Shown in pieces: positions 10,584-23,660 of a stretch of DNA of 64,000 bases. Under the pieces are notes generated by a model. The model was not told the DNA's origin. It did not search any database and was given only the letters and a program-made list of their open reading frames with translations. How positions within the stretch are numbered: the stretch's first letter is position 1; the number at the start of each line of letters is the position of its first letter. This stretch comes from Coenobita brevimanus (taxonomy: Eukaryota; Arthropoda; Malacostraca; Decapoda; Coenobitidae): positions 12,137,899-12,201,898 of the forward strand of contig CM064670.1 in assembly GCA_032717465.1 (NCBI GenBank). Direction: 5' to 3'. A program made the translations under genes and the position numbers.

Positions 10584-11048
10584 CCGTAGATAGATAGATA
10601 CAAAGATAGATAGATGGAAAGATAGATAGATACAAATATACTCGTGTACACAGAATATAACAGAAAATAAGAAAAAGAAGGAAACGAGAGAGCCGTAAAG
10701 GAGTAAACTAGCCAAGACCTAAAATATATATAGTAAACTTTTACATCTCGCAGGAAGAAAAATATTTTGACATCAACATCCTTCGATACGGGCCTTTCCA
10801 AACGACCATCATTAAGGTACACATTTCCTATATCATTTTGGATTCAACTTTTCATTATTTTTCAAAAGGAGGAAGATGAAAAACTGATTGTATGCATTTT
10901 GTTTGGAAGGATTCTGTTTTACAGTATCTTTCAGTGGACATACAGTAAGACTGGCCATTTAACTGTAAGGCATATTTTTCAAGCTGAGATGTGCTATGTT
11001 TTTGTGCCACCTGAGTATTCAGTTTTATTATTATCATTTCCGGTATTG

Positions 11049-11083
<35 letters not shown>

Positions 11084-11890
11084 TGAAAGGAAGAAAAAAA
11101 TTGTGTGCCCGTTTTATTTCAAAATATTATTTAGGGGAATGGAAGTGTGGTACATTTGAGAGACTTTTTTTACACCTCATCATAATTCACGTTCCCTATA
11201 TTATTAAATGGAATGAATTTTTAAAATCTGAATATATATTTCATATTAATTTTGAGAGGTTAGTTTGGTTAATAGATACGAATTTTTCAGAAAGCACTTT
11301 TATTTATTTATGTGCAGTTTTTTTTAATCCAACTGTTTCCATTTTATTGTCTGTAGGATTAACAGGAAAATTTTATTGTTTTGTATAGTTCCGAAGGGTT
11401 CAGCGTCCTTTTCTTTTTCATTGTAATGATAAAAAAACAAGTGACAGTATTAAAGAACACTGTATTTCTAAACGTTAACTGACTGAAAGGAAAATGAGAT
11501 TGCCTTAATATAATAGGGTGTTATTTAGTGCTTTCCCATATTTTTAACCGAGATGGGCATGAAAAAATGATCTAATGTATTATGTTTTGGATGGGGTTTT
11601 GAGAGAATGGAAATGTCGTGCTTTCAGAATTCCCTTTTATACATTGCTCCCTATCATTCACTTTTTCTCTATTTTTCAGTGAGGTTAGGTTAAAAAAATA
11701 AAGGTCATGTATTTATTTTGCAGAGTTATTAGAGTACTTAGAACTATGGTACTTTTTGGATATTGATATATTGGCAGCTATTTACAGCCTCATTTTTTAC
11801 TCATTTTAATGTATCATCTACTGTTTCAAATTTTAAGGACGGAAAACATTCAGATGCCGTACTTTTTTGAGCAATTGTACACAGATAATG
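9720..11890 (+). repeat. ancient degenerate tandem array, AT-rich
   Basis: Several phrases recur at irregular spacing. GTGAATGGAAATGTGATA (10235), TGAATGGAAGTGTGAATT (10373), GGAATGGAAGTGTGGTACAT (11137) and GAATGGAAATGTCGTGCTTT (11605) are one set. GGGATGGGCATGAAAAGGAC (10038) and GAGATGGGCATGAAAAAATG (11551) are another. The first set suggests a worn-down repeat of roughly 135-150 bp. Microsatellites are embedded in it: (TG)n/(TA)n at 10533-10582 and (TTA)n at 11048-11082. No gene seen. Confidence 0.5.
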
Positions 11891-11948
11891 AAAATGTTAT
11901 TGTGTAGTAGAACACACATACACACACACTCTACAGCACCATATCTTC

Positions 11949-11953
11949 AACAC

Positions 11954-12020
<67 letters not shown>
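11949..12020 (+). repeat. (CA)n
   Basis: Nearly pure (CA)n with one CAAA interruption near 11972. Confidence 0.95.
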
Positions 12021-12975
<955 letters not shown>

Positions 12976-12993
12976 ACTGTCTCTCTCTCTCTC

Positions 12994-13042
<49 letters not shown>

Positions 13043-13126
13043 CTTGCGCGCGCGCGTGTAAGCTTCTTTCCTACTAAGCTTCTTGCAGCGTCACTCTCCT
13101 TTCCCAACAAACTTCACATTTTCCAT

Positions 13127-13174
<48 letters not shown>

Positions 13175-13190
13175 ACTACTACTACTACAA
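12976..13190 (+). repeat. (CT)n, (TG)n, (CT)n, (CTA)n cluster
   Basis: (TG)n at about 13000-13038 runs into alternating GCGCGCG. (CT)n lies at about 13129-13165 and (CTA)n at about 13166-13187. Confidence 0.93.
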
Positions 13191-14100
13191 CTATTACAAC
13201 TTCTAGGAATTCCGACTTTATTCTCATTCATTACGGCAGATACGCAGCACCGTCTTACTACACACTCTCACTCCTCGTCTGTCCCATATTCTAATAGCAA
13301 AAGCATTCGCACACGAATACGTATCTCCCTCCATCACTAAATAATAGATCAGTTATTTTTGCTACAATAAAATGGTTATGTTTTGAATATGGGGCCTCAA
13401 TAGGAAGGGCGTTATCCTAGAACAAACTAAATTTCAACTTTTTATCTCAGTCATTTCCTCTGGTACTCCCAACAAGTGCGTTTTGATGGCTGGGAGGCAT
13501 AAATTATCGGCTATGGCAAAATATGTTCTTACTAAAGTCCTCTGGCAATCGGAGGCGTATCATCGCAGCTTGTCCAAAATCTAATCAAGTCAGACCACAT
13601 ATCCTGGGTTACTGCCCACAAAGATTGGATGCAATCTGCCTACTTGATTTCAAGATATTTTGGTAACAAACAGGCACAGACACAGAAAATTACATTATCG
13701 CCTCTCTAGGCAGGCGATAGCAAGAGTTAACCAATGCTCTAGGTCGTTGGTATACTCAACAGGTCAACATTTGAAGTGTCATCTCAGTCTGTTTTTCCCT
13801 TGGCCGATGACCCCCATCAGCCTGTTTCAAAAGTGATGTGTCCAAGAATTTCGAAATGAACGGATCTTGAGTTTGATTTTCTTTTTGTTCAGCTTTCTTG
13901 GGGAGAGAGACGCTTTTGCTAGCTTGCAGTCTTTGATGTTTTTTTGGCTTGCAAAAAAAGCAATTGAAAGAAAGAAAGGGAAAAAAGGAAAAAATGAAGA
14001 AAAGGGGAGAAATGAAAGAAAGAAAAACTCTTATTCTTCACACAGTTTTTTTCACTCACGCATACACTCAGACACTTTCCTCTACACAGTCTCATTTTTT
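13191..14100. other. no feature recognised
   Basis: Mixed unique sequence with an A/G-rich stretch at 13950-14030. The largest frames (about 75-80 codons) are low complexity. Confidence 0.5.
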
Positions 14101-15689
<1,589 letters not shown>

Positions 15690-17110
15690 TCTTTTCTTGC
15701 TTCCTCTACACTCTCTTACTTTCGCTACTGCACGCTACAGTGTCACTACTCCACACTAAATAGTATTGTACACTCACTACACACTGCACTGCCACTACCC
15801 CACACTACACAGTACTGTACAAACACTACACACCACACTGTCATTACTCCACACTACTCAGCATTACTACACATTATTCAGTACTGTTCCATACCATCCA
15901 TACTACACCACACTACTCTGCCACTACACCCTTCATCACCAACTTCCACCTTCCTTCACCACCCCTCATCCTGCCTCACCCTGTCTTAACCTGTCTTACC
16001 CCGTCCCAACCTGTTTTACCTTGCGTCACCCTCCATTACCCTGTCTCACCCTATCTCACCCTGTCTCACTGTTCTTCACCATACTCATAAATCACTCTCC
16101 CCCGTCCTGTCTCACCACGCCTTATCTCCATCCTGTCTCACTGTTTAACACCGTACCTAACTATCCCCTGTCCTGCCTCACATTTCCTCACAGTGTCTCG
16201 TTCTGCCTCACTGCTATTCACAATATGTCACCATCTCGCGCCCTACTCTACCTTACCCTCAACCCTATCTTAACATTAGTCACCCTGCTTCACCATCCCC
16301 ATACTTCCTCATCTTTGCCTTACCCTGCCTTACTATTCCCAGACTTCGTCACCCTGCCTTACCCTGCCTCAACAACTCCATTCTGTCTAACGTTGCCTCA
16401 ACAACGCCACCCTGCTTCACCCTGCCTTACCCTCCCTTACCCCTCACCTAACTTTACCAGTCATCACCCTGCCTCAACATCTCCATACTTCACCACCCTG
16501 ACGTACCTTGCCTCACCGTGCTTCACCACTCCGCATATTTCCTCACCCTGCCATACCCTCAACCCTGTCTTAACATTCACCATCCTGCCATCCATCCCCA
16601 CACTTCCTTAGTCTGCCTTACCCTGCCTCACTGTGCCTTACCGTTACCTTCTGTCTTAAAATTCACCACTCTGCCTTACCAGCCCCACACTTCCTCTCTC
16701 TTCTTTTCCCTTCCCCACCCTGCCTTACTCTGTTGTGCCTTTCCTTATCACTCTCCACAATGTCTCACCCTGCCTCACCATCCCCAGACTTCCTAACCCT
16801 GCCTTATCATCTTCCACCCTGCCTCACTCTGTTTTTGCCTTTACCATATTGTACCATTCATTACCCTGTCCCACCTGCCCACATTTCTTCATCCTGCCTT
16901 ATTCTTCCTCACCCTGATCCACCCTTCCTTACCTCCCACCGTATCATTCATCACCCTCCCTCAGTACCTCCCCATACTTCCACACCTTTCATAACTCTGC
17001 CTCATAAACTCACCCTGCCTCACTACTCCCATATTTCTCACCCTGCCTCACTTCTCCCGTACTTCTCATCCTGCCTTACCCTGCCTCACCATCCTCCCTG
17101 CCACGTCACC
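15690..17110 (-). repeat. degenerate CCTGCCTCAC minisatellite
   Basis: The first part is ACTACACACTGCACTGCC-like. From about 15965 it becomes a dense array of CCTGCCTCACC / CCTGCCTTACC units of about 10-12 bp with variant spacers. On the minus strand the unit is GTGAGGCAGG, the same word that forms the arrays at 31237-33490, 37715-37800 and 40411-41330. The 281-codon forward frame is repeat-derived. Confidence 0.88.
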
Positions 17111-17480
17111 CACCCTCTCGACACATCAAAATCGTAGGTTTTCTCTTAAATATAACACAAAATGAAACATTAGGTGTGCCTCAAAAGACATCTTAATTTC
17201 TATTTGGCGTTTCATAGCTCTGCATTTTCTCTTTCCTGGTGTCATGGATCCGGGTTGGGTTGCTTGAGAGAGAGAGAGAGAGAGAGAGACGTGTGTATTA
17301 AGTATATATATTAATGTATGTTAGTGTACGGTGTATATGTACGTTTGTGTAAGTGCATGCACACTATGCATATTCTTGCGTGGTTATAAGTTATCACTGG
17401 TTTCGTGAATATAAAATAGTTTACCTTATATCTGTGCATTCGGAATAGAAATTGGTTCTGCAGTTAACTATACTTTATTC
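17111..17480. other. no gene; (GA)n at about 17264-17289
   Basis: Short microsatellite, otherwise unremarkable sequence. Confidence 0.5.
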
Positions 17481-17662
17481 ATCTTGACCTGAACATTTTT
17501 TTTTTCCCTTTTGCAGCTTATTTCACGTTATAAAATGGCAGAAAAATAATGCTACCTGGCTATCATCTTCCTTCCTGACCAGCATCATATTCTAATGTTC
17601 ATCTCTTGTTACATCTCGGCATTCAGTATAGAGAGAAGGTAATTTTAGGTCAAGTTATAGTG
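17481..17662 (+). mobile_element. MITE family B, copy 2 (diverged)
   Basis: Ends TCTTGACCTGAACATT and TTTTAGGTCAAGTTATAGTG are diverged inverted termini. The interior keeps the CTTTTGCAGCTTATTTCACG phrase and ATGGCAGAA. Order and size match the copy at 6901. Confidence 0.7.
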
Positions 17663-18032
17663 AGAAGAGTAAAGAATGATGAGTGATGGAAGGTGTGGTT
17701 TGCTGTCGGTTTATTTTCGCTGGGTTCTCTTCATAGTTCTGGTTTTGTGTTTTGTTTACTGTTTCTGTAACCCATCGAGCACATTTATATTGATGAGAAT
17801 AGAGTTACGATGATGATGGTGATGATAATGCCGATTGATTGATGATGATGATGATAAAAATGATGATGTTGTTGATGCTGATGATGATAATGGTGATGAA
17901 TCTTTCGAAATCTTTGGGAGTTAGTTGATGAAGTTAATTTTTTGTAAGAATAGGCATTGCGAAGAAATTATTATTTTGTGTTGCCAGTCGTCCCTAGTGC
18001 TTGGTACTTTACCTTTACATATTCTACATCAT
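17663..18032. other. (GATGAT)n-like repeat, no gene
   Basis: Imperfect GATGATGAT repeats at about 17809-17895; otherwise AT-rich. Confidence 0.6.
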
Positions 18033-18228
18033 TAATTTTGACCAGGTAAAGATTTCCGTCCTTTTGCAGCTCATTTCCCGTAGTTCAGTGGTAGAATAAG
18101 ACGATACTAAGACTTTATATGCTTCCCGTAGAACATCATTCGTGGCTAGCACCATGTTTTAGTGTTAATCTCTTGTTACAGTTCTGTATTCGCTATGGAG
18201 CGATGGCAGTGTTACCACCAGTTAATGT
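18033..18228 (+). mobile_element. MITE family B, copy 3
   Basis: Contains CCTTTTGCAGCTCATTTCCC, GTAGTTCAGTGGTAGAATAA, GTGGCTAGCACCATGTTTTA and CGATGGCAGT in the family order. The outer termini are degraded (GACCAGGTAAA on the left, CCAGTTAATGTGA on the right). Confidence 0.75.
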
Positions 18229-18339
18229 GAACGGCGTATAGTAAACGGTGAATTTCTCTAGCGAGCTTTAGTTTCTCGTGGTGACGCTGGATTTTTTTTT
18301 TTTTTTAATGTATATTTTCTCTGTTGGACGCACTGTTTC

Positions 18340-18733
18340 TCTTGTCAGCGTTTGTTTCCTCAACAAAACGTCCACTTATCTAGTAACAGTTCAGTGTCTC
18401 AAACAACATTCCGTTGCTGATGTCAGTACTCAATTTCTTAAGTAAACTTTCAATTTCTCCACTAAACTTCCAGTCCTATTAGTAAGAGTTCAGTTCCAAT
18501 AGCCATAATTTAGATTCAGTAGTCAGAGTTTAGTTCATGTACTAACATTCAGTTCTTCCAATAACAGTTCAGTTCATCTAGTAAACATTCATTTCCTCAG
18601 ATAAGCTTCCACTTCCTCAAATAAACATTAATTTCCTCTAATAAACATTCAGTTCCTCCATAAAACGTCCAGTTCCTCAAATAAACGTTCACTTGCTCTA
18701 ATAAACGTTCAATTGCTCCAATAAACGTCCCTC
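18340..18733 (+). repeat. degenerate CAGTTCCTCnAATAAACGT minisatellite
   Basis: About 17 imperfect units of roughly 20-22 bp, such as CAGTTCCTCAAATAAACGTT and CTTGCTCTAATAAACGTT. Units become more regular toward the right end. No coding meaning. Confidence 0.85.
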
Positions 18734-18866
18734 ACAAAGGAAACTCGCTAATGGCTTAAGGGCGAGGGAGCAGGAAGGGTCAGGGAAAAGGTCGACACGA
18801 AGGTTTATTGTGAAAATATTACTTGACGCAGACATAAATCTGCACATTCACACAAATACCCTGTTG

Positions 18867-18868
<2 letters not shown>
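18734..18868. other. no feature recognised
   Basis: Short spacer between the minisatellite and (TG)n. Confidence 0.5.

Positions 18869-18917
<49 letters not shown>
18869..18917 (+). repeat. (TG)n
   Basis: An uninterrupted run just outside the 3' end of the LINE. Confidence 0.97.
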
Positions 18918-18922
<5 letters not shown>

Positions 18923-19134
18923 TGCATCATTCCCAGCTCCTTTGTCTATCTATCTATCTATTGCCAGACGCCTCAATCCCGTTTGGGGTGGCCACAAACA
19001 AATCTCCTCCAAGTCGCCCTGTCCCCCGCCATTTCACTGCCCTGCTCCCGACTCACACCCCGCTCTCTCATATACCTCTCCACCCCATCCCTACATCTCA
19101 TCCTCGGCCTCACCCTCCCTCTTCCCCCCTTCAC

Positions 19135-21297
19135 TTAACTCACATACACTCTCTTCGTCAGTCTTTCACCCTCCATCCTCTCCACATGGCCAAACCACCT
19201 CAGTGTGTTCCTCATAACGCTTCCTATCACATCCACATCAACACCACAACGCTCCTTTATATCCTCATTCGTCAGCCTGTCTCTCCATGTGACTCCACAG
19301 GCTCCTCTTAAATAACTCATTTCCACTGCTCTCACTCTTGACTTGTGTCCTTCCAACAGCGTCCAAGCTTCACTTCCGTACGTTAGAGTTGGTATCACAA
19401 TACTGTCATGTAGTAACTTTTTCACTTCCATGCTCACTCCCCTGTTTCTTATCACTGGTTTCAAAGAACCAGCAACCTTTCTTCCCTGCTGTACCCTTTC
19501 AAGCACTTCACCCTCCAAACTTCCATCCTTACTCATCACACTACCCAAGTACTTAAACGCACTCACATTTTCCAATTCCTCACCATCCAACCTCGCTGTA
19601 CATTCACTGACTTCACCTCTCTCAAAGACCATCACTTTACTCTTCCCTACATTCACCTTTAGATTCCATTTCTTACACACTCTCTCAAACTCATCCACCA
19701 AGCCTTGCAGCTCCCCTTCGTCTTCAGTATCATCTGCAAACAACAGTACAGGGAGTTTCCAAACACTATCCTCTCTCACCAGGGCCACTCCAACATCCAC
19801 TACCCTACCTTGTACCTCTTTTATTACCCCATCAATGTACAGATTGAACAACCATGGAGACATGACACATCCCTGTTCCAAACCAACTTTCAAAGAGAAA
19901 AATTCACTTAGTTCACCATCCACACGGACTGCAGCCTTCGCACCATCGTACATACTCTTCACAGCATTCAACAACTTCCCATCTACTCCATATATTCTTA
20001 ACATTTTCCACAATCCTTGTCTATCCACCCTGTCATATGCTTTCTCCAAATCCATGAAAGCCGCATACAACTTCTTTCCCTTCTCTAGAAACTTTTCCAC
20101 CAAAGATCTAAGAATGAATATCTGATCTACACAACCTCTTCCCTTCCTAAAGCCTCCCTGTTCTTCTCCAACTAATTTCTCTGTCCTTTCTCTAACTCTT
20201 TCAATAAGTATCCTACCATACACTTTTCCTATTATACTAAGAAGACAAATGCCCCTGTGATTACCAGACACTTCTTTTTCCCCTTTTCCTTTGTACAAGG
20301 GAATAATTATACCTGACTTCCAATCCTCCGTGACTCTACCTTCCTCCCAGGCCAATCTGCACATCTTCCACATCCGTTCTACTACTATCTCTCCCCCATG
20401 CTTCAGCATTTCACCACACACTCCATCAATTCCTGGAGCTTTCCCCGATTTAACTTTCTTCATTGCTTCCACAACTTCTATCCTACTGATTTCTTCCTGT
20501 CTTCTCACCTCCCTCCTTCTCCCAGTCATTCCCCAGCCACTTATACTCGCATTACTTCCATCCTCTATGTTCAACAATTCCTTAAAGTGTTCTCTCCATC
20601 TGCTCACTTTTTCTCCCTTCTCCACTAGTAATCTACCATTTTTATCTTTCACTCCCCTGCTAACTTCACTTCCACCCTGTCTTACTCTTTTCACCTCTCT
20701 CCAGAACATTTTCTTACAGTCCCTCCACTTTACACTCAAATTCCTTCCAAATTCCTCATCCACTCTCTTCTTACTCTCTTTTACTAATCTTTTCACCTCT
20801 CTCTTTCTTTCTACATATACCTCTCTCTTCCGCCTCTCAACTTCTTCCACGCCCCTATTTCTCATCCATTCATTGCATGCTTTCTTCTTTTGTGTCACAG
20901 CCTGTTTCACCTCTTCAGTCCACCACGCTGTTCCTTGCACCCCCCTCCGTCTTCTCTTCCTTCCACACACCACATCACATGCTGCACATATTTCTTCTGT
21001 AAATATGCTACACACACCTTCCACGTCTCCCATCTGCTCCAATTCATATTTGCCCAATCCTTCTTCCACTTCTCTCTTATACTCTGCCTTTTTCTCATCC
21101 TCTTGTAACCTTTCCACTCTCCTTGCAACTACTCCTTCCTCTCGTCTTTCCCTTCTTCTATTCCTCCATCTTACTTGAATTCTAATTCTGGCCACCACCA
21201 AGTAGTGGTCAGAAAGTCCACTCCCCCAACCTCTATACACTCTTGCATCCTTTACACATCTTCGCATCCTTTTATCCACACACACATAATCAATCAT
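19135..21297 (-). pseudogene. reverse transcriptase (plus endonuclease C-terminus) of RTE-like LINE
   Basis: This is a 720-codon open frame. Residues about 1-45 are the end of the endonuclease (IDYVCVDKR; SDHYLV near 29-34 holds the catalytic His). A charged linker to about 270 is followed by the RT: KAPGIDG near 286-292, LYKGKG and GNHRGICLLS near 334-354, the first catalytic Asp in FMDLEKAYD near 414-422, QGCVMSPWLF near 475-484, and FADD near 520-523. Right after FADD-T, four residues (VLLS in both sister copies) are missing, an in-frame 12-bp deletion at about 19727. The frame ends in KRVYVS with TAA where the sisters read Glu, losing the final Gly/Arg-rich tail. It would have performed target-primed reverse transcription; as it stands it is probably inactive. 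Confidence 0.92.
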
Positions 21298-22034
21298 GCC
21301 TTCCTTTCATTCAGTTCACCACCCACCCTTCTCATCACTCGCCATGTATACCTGTGGATCATTTTATGCCTGAAGAGGGTATTGGCTATCACCAACCCCC
21401 TCCCAGCACAAATGTCCACTAACACACTCCCATTCTCATCTATATCAGCAGGCACACCCCACTCACCAACTATTCCATCCACCTTCACATTCCCAACTTT
21501 ACCATTCATATCACCAATCAAAAACAATCTCTCATTCCTTCCAAACTTTTCCATGCACATTTCTACATTTGTCCAGAACTCTTCTCTCACTCTTCTAGCA
21601 CGATCTTGCGTTGGTGCATACACACACACAATCGCCCACATTTGTATTCCAACTTTCAACTTTACCCACACAATCCTTGACCCAACTGATCCATACTGTT
21701 TTATGCTCCTCTTCCATCTTTTACTCACAACTATACATACTTCTTCCTTTGCCCTCTCATTCTCACCTACTCCTGCACATATACCCCATCCATACTTCCA
21801 TTCTCTCACACTTTCTCCTCACCATTTTGTTTCAGTTATTCCACATACATCCACTTTCGCACCCTCAAGCACCTGGACAATCTCTCTCTCTTTCACCTCA
21901 TCATTCGCTCCCCTTACATTCCAAGTTCCAATTACCATGTTCTTTGTCCGGTCCTTGGTCGTCATTGTTTGGTCAGTCCTTGTCCGAGGCTTATTGTCTG
22001 TTTTTTTAGTTAGTTGTTTTCCGGGGAGGGGCAC
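21294..22034 (-). pseudogene. APE-type endonuclease of RTE-like LINE, broken
   Basis: This is the N-terminal endonuclease domain that would nick target DNA. The first piece (22034-21819) holds MVIGTWNVRG and DVCGITETKW, the metal-binding Asn and Glu motifs. A single in-frame TGA (21819-21821) interrupts it. The second piece (21809-21294, same frame) carries CVYAPT and the catalytic LIGDMNGKVG block. It then ends in an ATGA overlap with the RT frame (21294-21297), a shift of one base. The first ATG of the true protein cannot be fixed; one candidate lies just before GTWNVRG. The stop and shift are most simply decay. The ATGA overlap could also be read as stop-restart coupling, but that is much less likely. 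Confidence 0.88.
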
Positions 22035-22137
22035 TAACCCTCCGCCAACCCTTTTAGTCGCCTTTTACGACAAGCAGGGATACTGGGGGAGTATTCTTTG
22101 TATGAGCATTAAACTGGTTTCGAATTATAACGAATTA

Positions 22138-22260
22138 TAATGATGATGATGAATATGAGGATGATGAGAAGGATTATTATTATTAAAATTACCATGATCG
22201 TCACCATAATTTTTACAACTACTGTCGTTTAATTATTATTATTATTATTATTATTATTTT
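22138..22260 (+). repeat. (GATGAT)n and (ATT)n
   Basis: Imperfect GATGAT then (ATT)n at about 22230-22258, flanking the left end of repeat family A copy 1. Confidence 0.9.
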
Positions 22261-22765
22261 GTGGTAGGTGGGGGCGCTCACCATCCACTCACTCGATGTC
22301 GTGCTGCTGTCAGGTGTCTGCCCTTTCCTCTCCTCTCTCGATTCCTTCCATCCTCTTCCGTCTTCCTTTATTTCATTTTTTTCTTGTCATTCTGCCTACG
22401 GGTAACTTTACACTTCCTCTTCTGTCTTTCTTTCCTTCATTCTTTCCTCTTCCTTCTGCCTGTGGGTGACTCTACACTGAGTGACAAGCCAAATTGTTTC
22501 CTGTACACCAGGAAATCATTTACTACGCTGGGCGGTAATCATATAACCAAATTTTGGCGCCTTGTGGTTTAGTGAGTAAGTATTGCGCTCCAATCGGATT
22601 GAGCAGGTGAAGGTTTATATCCAAGGAGTGGTTGGGGTTGATTGCTCATGTAATGCCACTCAGGGATGAGTGAGGCTGGTCACTCTCATCTTAAATGTCG
22701 GGAGCAATTGCCTAGCCCCGGGTTCCTACGCTCCTCATGGGGCAATGTAGGATTGGATGATGGAT
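22261..22765 (+). mobile_element. repeat family A, copy 1
   Basis: This roughly 505-bp element starts GTGGTAGGTGGGGGCGCTCA and ends GGGGCAATGTAGGATTGGAT before a (TTA)n tract. It has a C/T-rich left part with CTGCCTNYGGGTGACT units and a hairpin-like TTTCCTGTACACCAGGAAAT. At about 22558-22622 is a tRNA-like stretch: TGGTTTAGTGAGTAA, an A-box likeness, and AGGTTTATATCC, a decayed B box. Copy 2 is at 39499-40060 and an inverted copy 3 at 26001-26455. It is probably a SINE-like or composite retroposon with a trinucleotide tail, class uncertain. Confidence 0.8.
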
Positions 22766-22798
22766 TATTATTATTATTATTATTGTTAATATTTCTGC

Positions 22799-22835
<37 letters not shown>

Positions 22836-22844
22836 GTTATTATT

Positions 22845-22883
<39 letters not shown>

Positions 22884-22892
22884 CTTTATCTA

Positions 22893-22969
<77 letters not shown>

Positions 22970-22997
22970 ATTATTATTAATATTATTACTATTACTA
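22757..22997 (+). repeat. (TTA)n/(GTT)n tract
   Basis: About 240 bases of TTA and GTT triplets between repeat A copy 1 and the LTR element. The LTR element is inserted inside this tract, since (TTA)n resumes at 25905. Confidence 0.95.
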
Positions 22998-23244
22998 TGT
23001 AACTTGCAATACTTTGGTGATAGAAACTCCGTGTACAAACAGCTAGATAAGGAGTTTATTACAAGCTCACAGTAAAATAGTCTGCCCGTTTCGGCTGCCT
23101 GCTATCAACTGACGTAGTAACGCCCTTCTGCCCAGGCTTGGGGCGTGGGAAAGCGTGCTGACCTAGCAAGTTTAGTGGGGGCATGTATGCATTGGGGGGG
23201 GGACATATATACATCGGGGGTAGATATATTGTGGAGGGGGTACA
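22998..23244 (-). repeat. 3' LTR of env-bearing element
   Basis: 247 bp, matching 25660-25904. On the minus strand it begins TGTACCCCCTCC and ends GCAAGTTACA; AATAAA (23055-23060) could serve as the poly(A) signal. Confidence 0.9.
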
Positions 23245-23257
23245 CTACTCCCCCGGG
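23245..23257 (-). promoter_or_regulatory. putative polypurine tract
   Basis: On the minus strand GGGGGAGTAG lies directly before the 3' LTR, the position where plus-strand DNA synthesis is primed in LTR elements. It is short and G-rich, so the assignment is positional. Confidence 0.55.
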
Positions 23258-23660
23258 TAGCTGAGATGGTGTCTCCTGACACCAGGAGTTAAATGGTGTT
23301 TGATTATAGTAGTAAGGCAGGACCGGGATGTTTGTACAAGGGATAAGTATGCTACAGGGGCAGTAGGGGAGACATGGCCATGTTGAGGGGAGGGAATTAG
23401 AAGGATATATACATATAAGATATACAAGGATTAAGACATAATGGGAATTACACAATAATAGTTTGATACATGATAAACAAGGATTAGATATGAGAGTTCT
23501 ATTGTTGGTCTTCCTTCATTTTTTTTTTTTGTATTTTCTGTAGGATACACTGGCACTCAGTAATGCATTAAAGAAATACCATCACTTTCTGGTAGGGAGA
23601 GTTCTGTTCACAGGTTGGTTAATTGTCAGATGGCATTGGTAGTCACTGAATGTGAGGGCA

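Larger units (their letters stand above)
18946..22095 (-). mobile_element. near-complete RTE-like LINE
   Basis: This roughly 3.15-kb element is read right to left. Its 5' terminus (AATACTCCCCCAGTATCCC, then AGGCGACTAAAAGGG; 22095 downward) leads into an endonuclease and a reverse transcriptase. The 3' end has the conserved GTGGCCACCCC and TCTGGCAATA followed by a (GATA)n tail at 18946-18961. CTTTGT flanks both ends (18940-18945 and 22096-22101) and may be a 6-bp target duplication. The length fits RTE elements, which encode one endonuclease-RT polyprotein. It is broken by at least one in-frame stop, one frameshift and an early stop, so it is not autonomous. Other copies in the window match different parts of it. 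Confidence 0.93.

Noticed and set aside
15766..16611. 281-codon Thr/Pro/His-rich frame
   Set aside because: Lies in the degenerate CCTGCCTCAC array; no domain and parallel frames are also open.
19343..20125. 260-codon plus frame and 20291-21178 295-codon plus frame
   Set aside because: Antisense shadows of the LINE reverse transcriptase on the minus strand, recurring as matching shadows over the other RT copies.
23105..23455. 116-codon minus frame across LTR and interior
   Set aside because: Spans the LTR boundary; no domain, probably chance.
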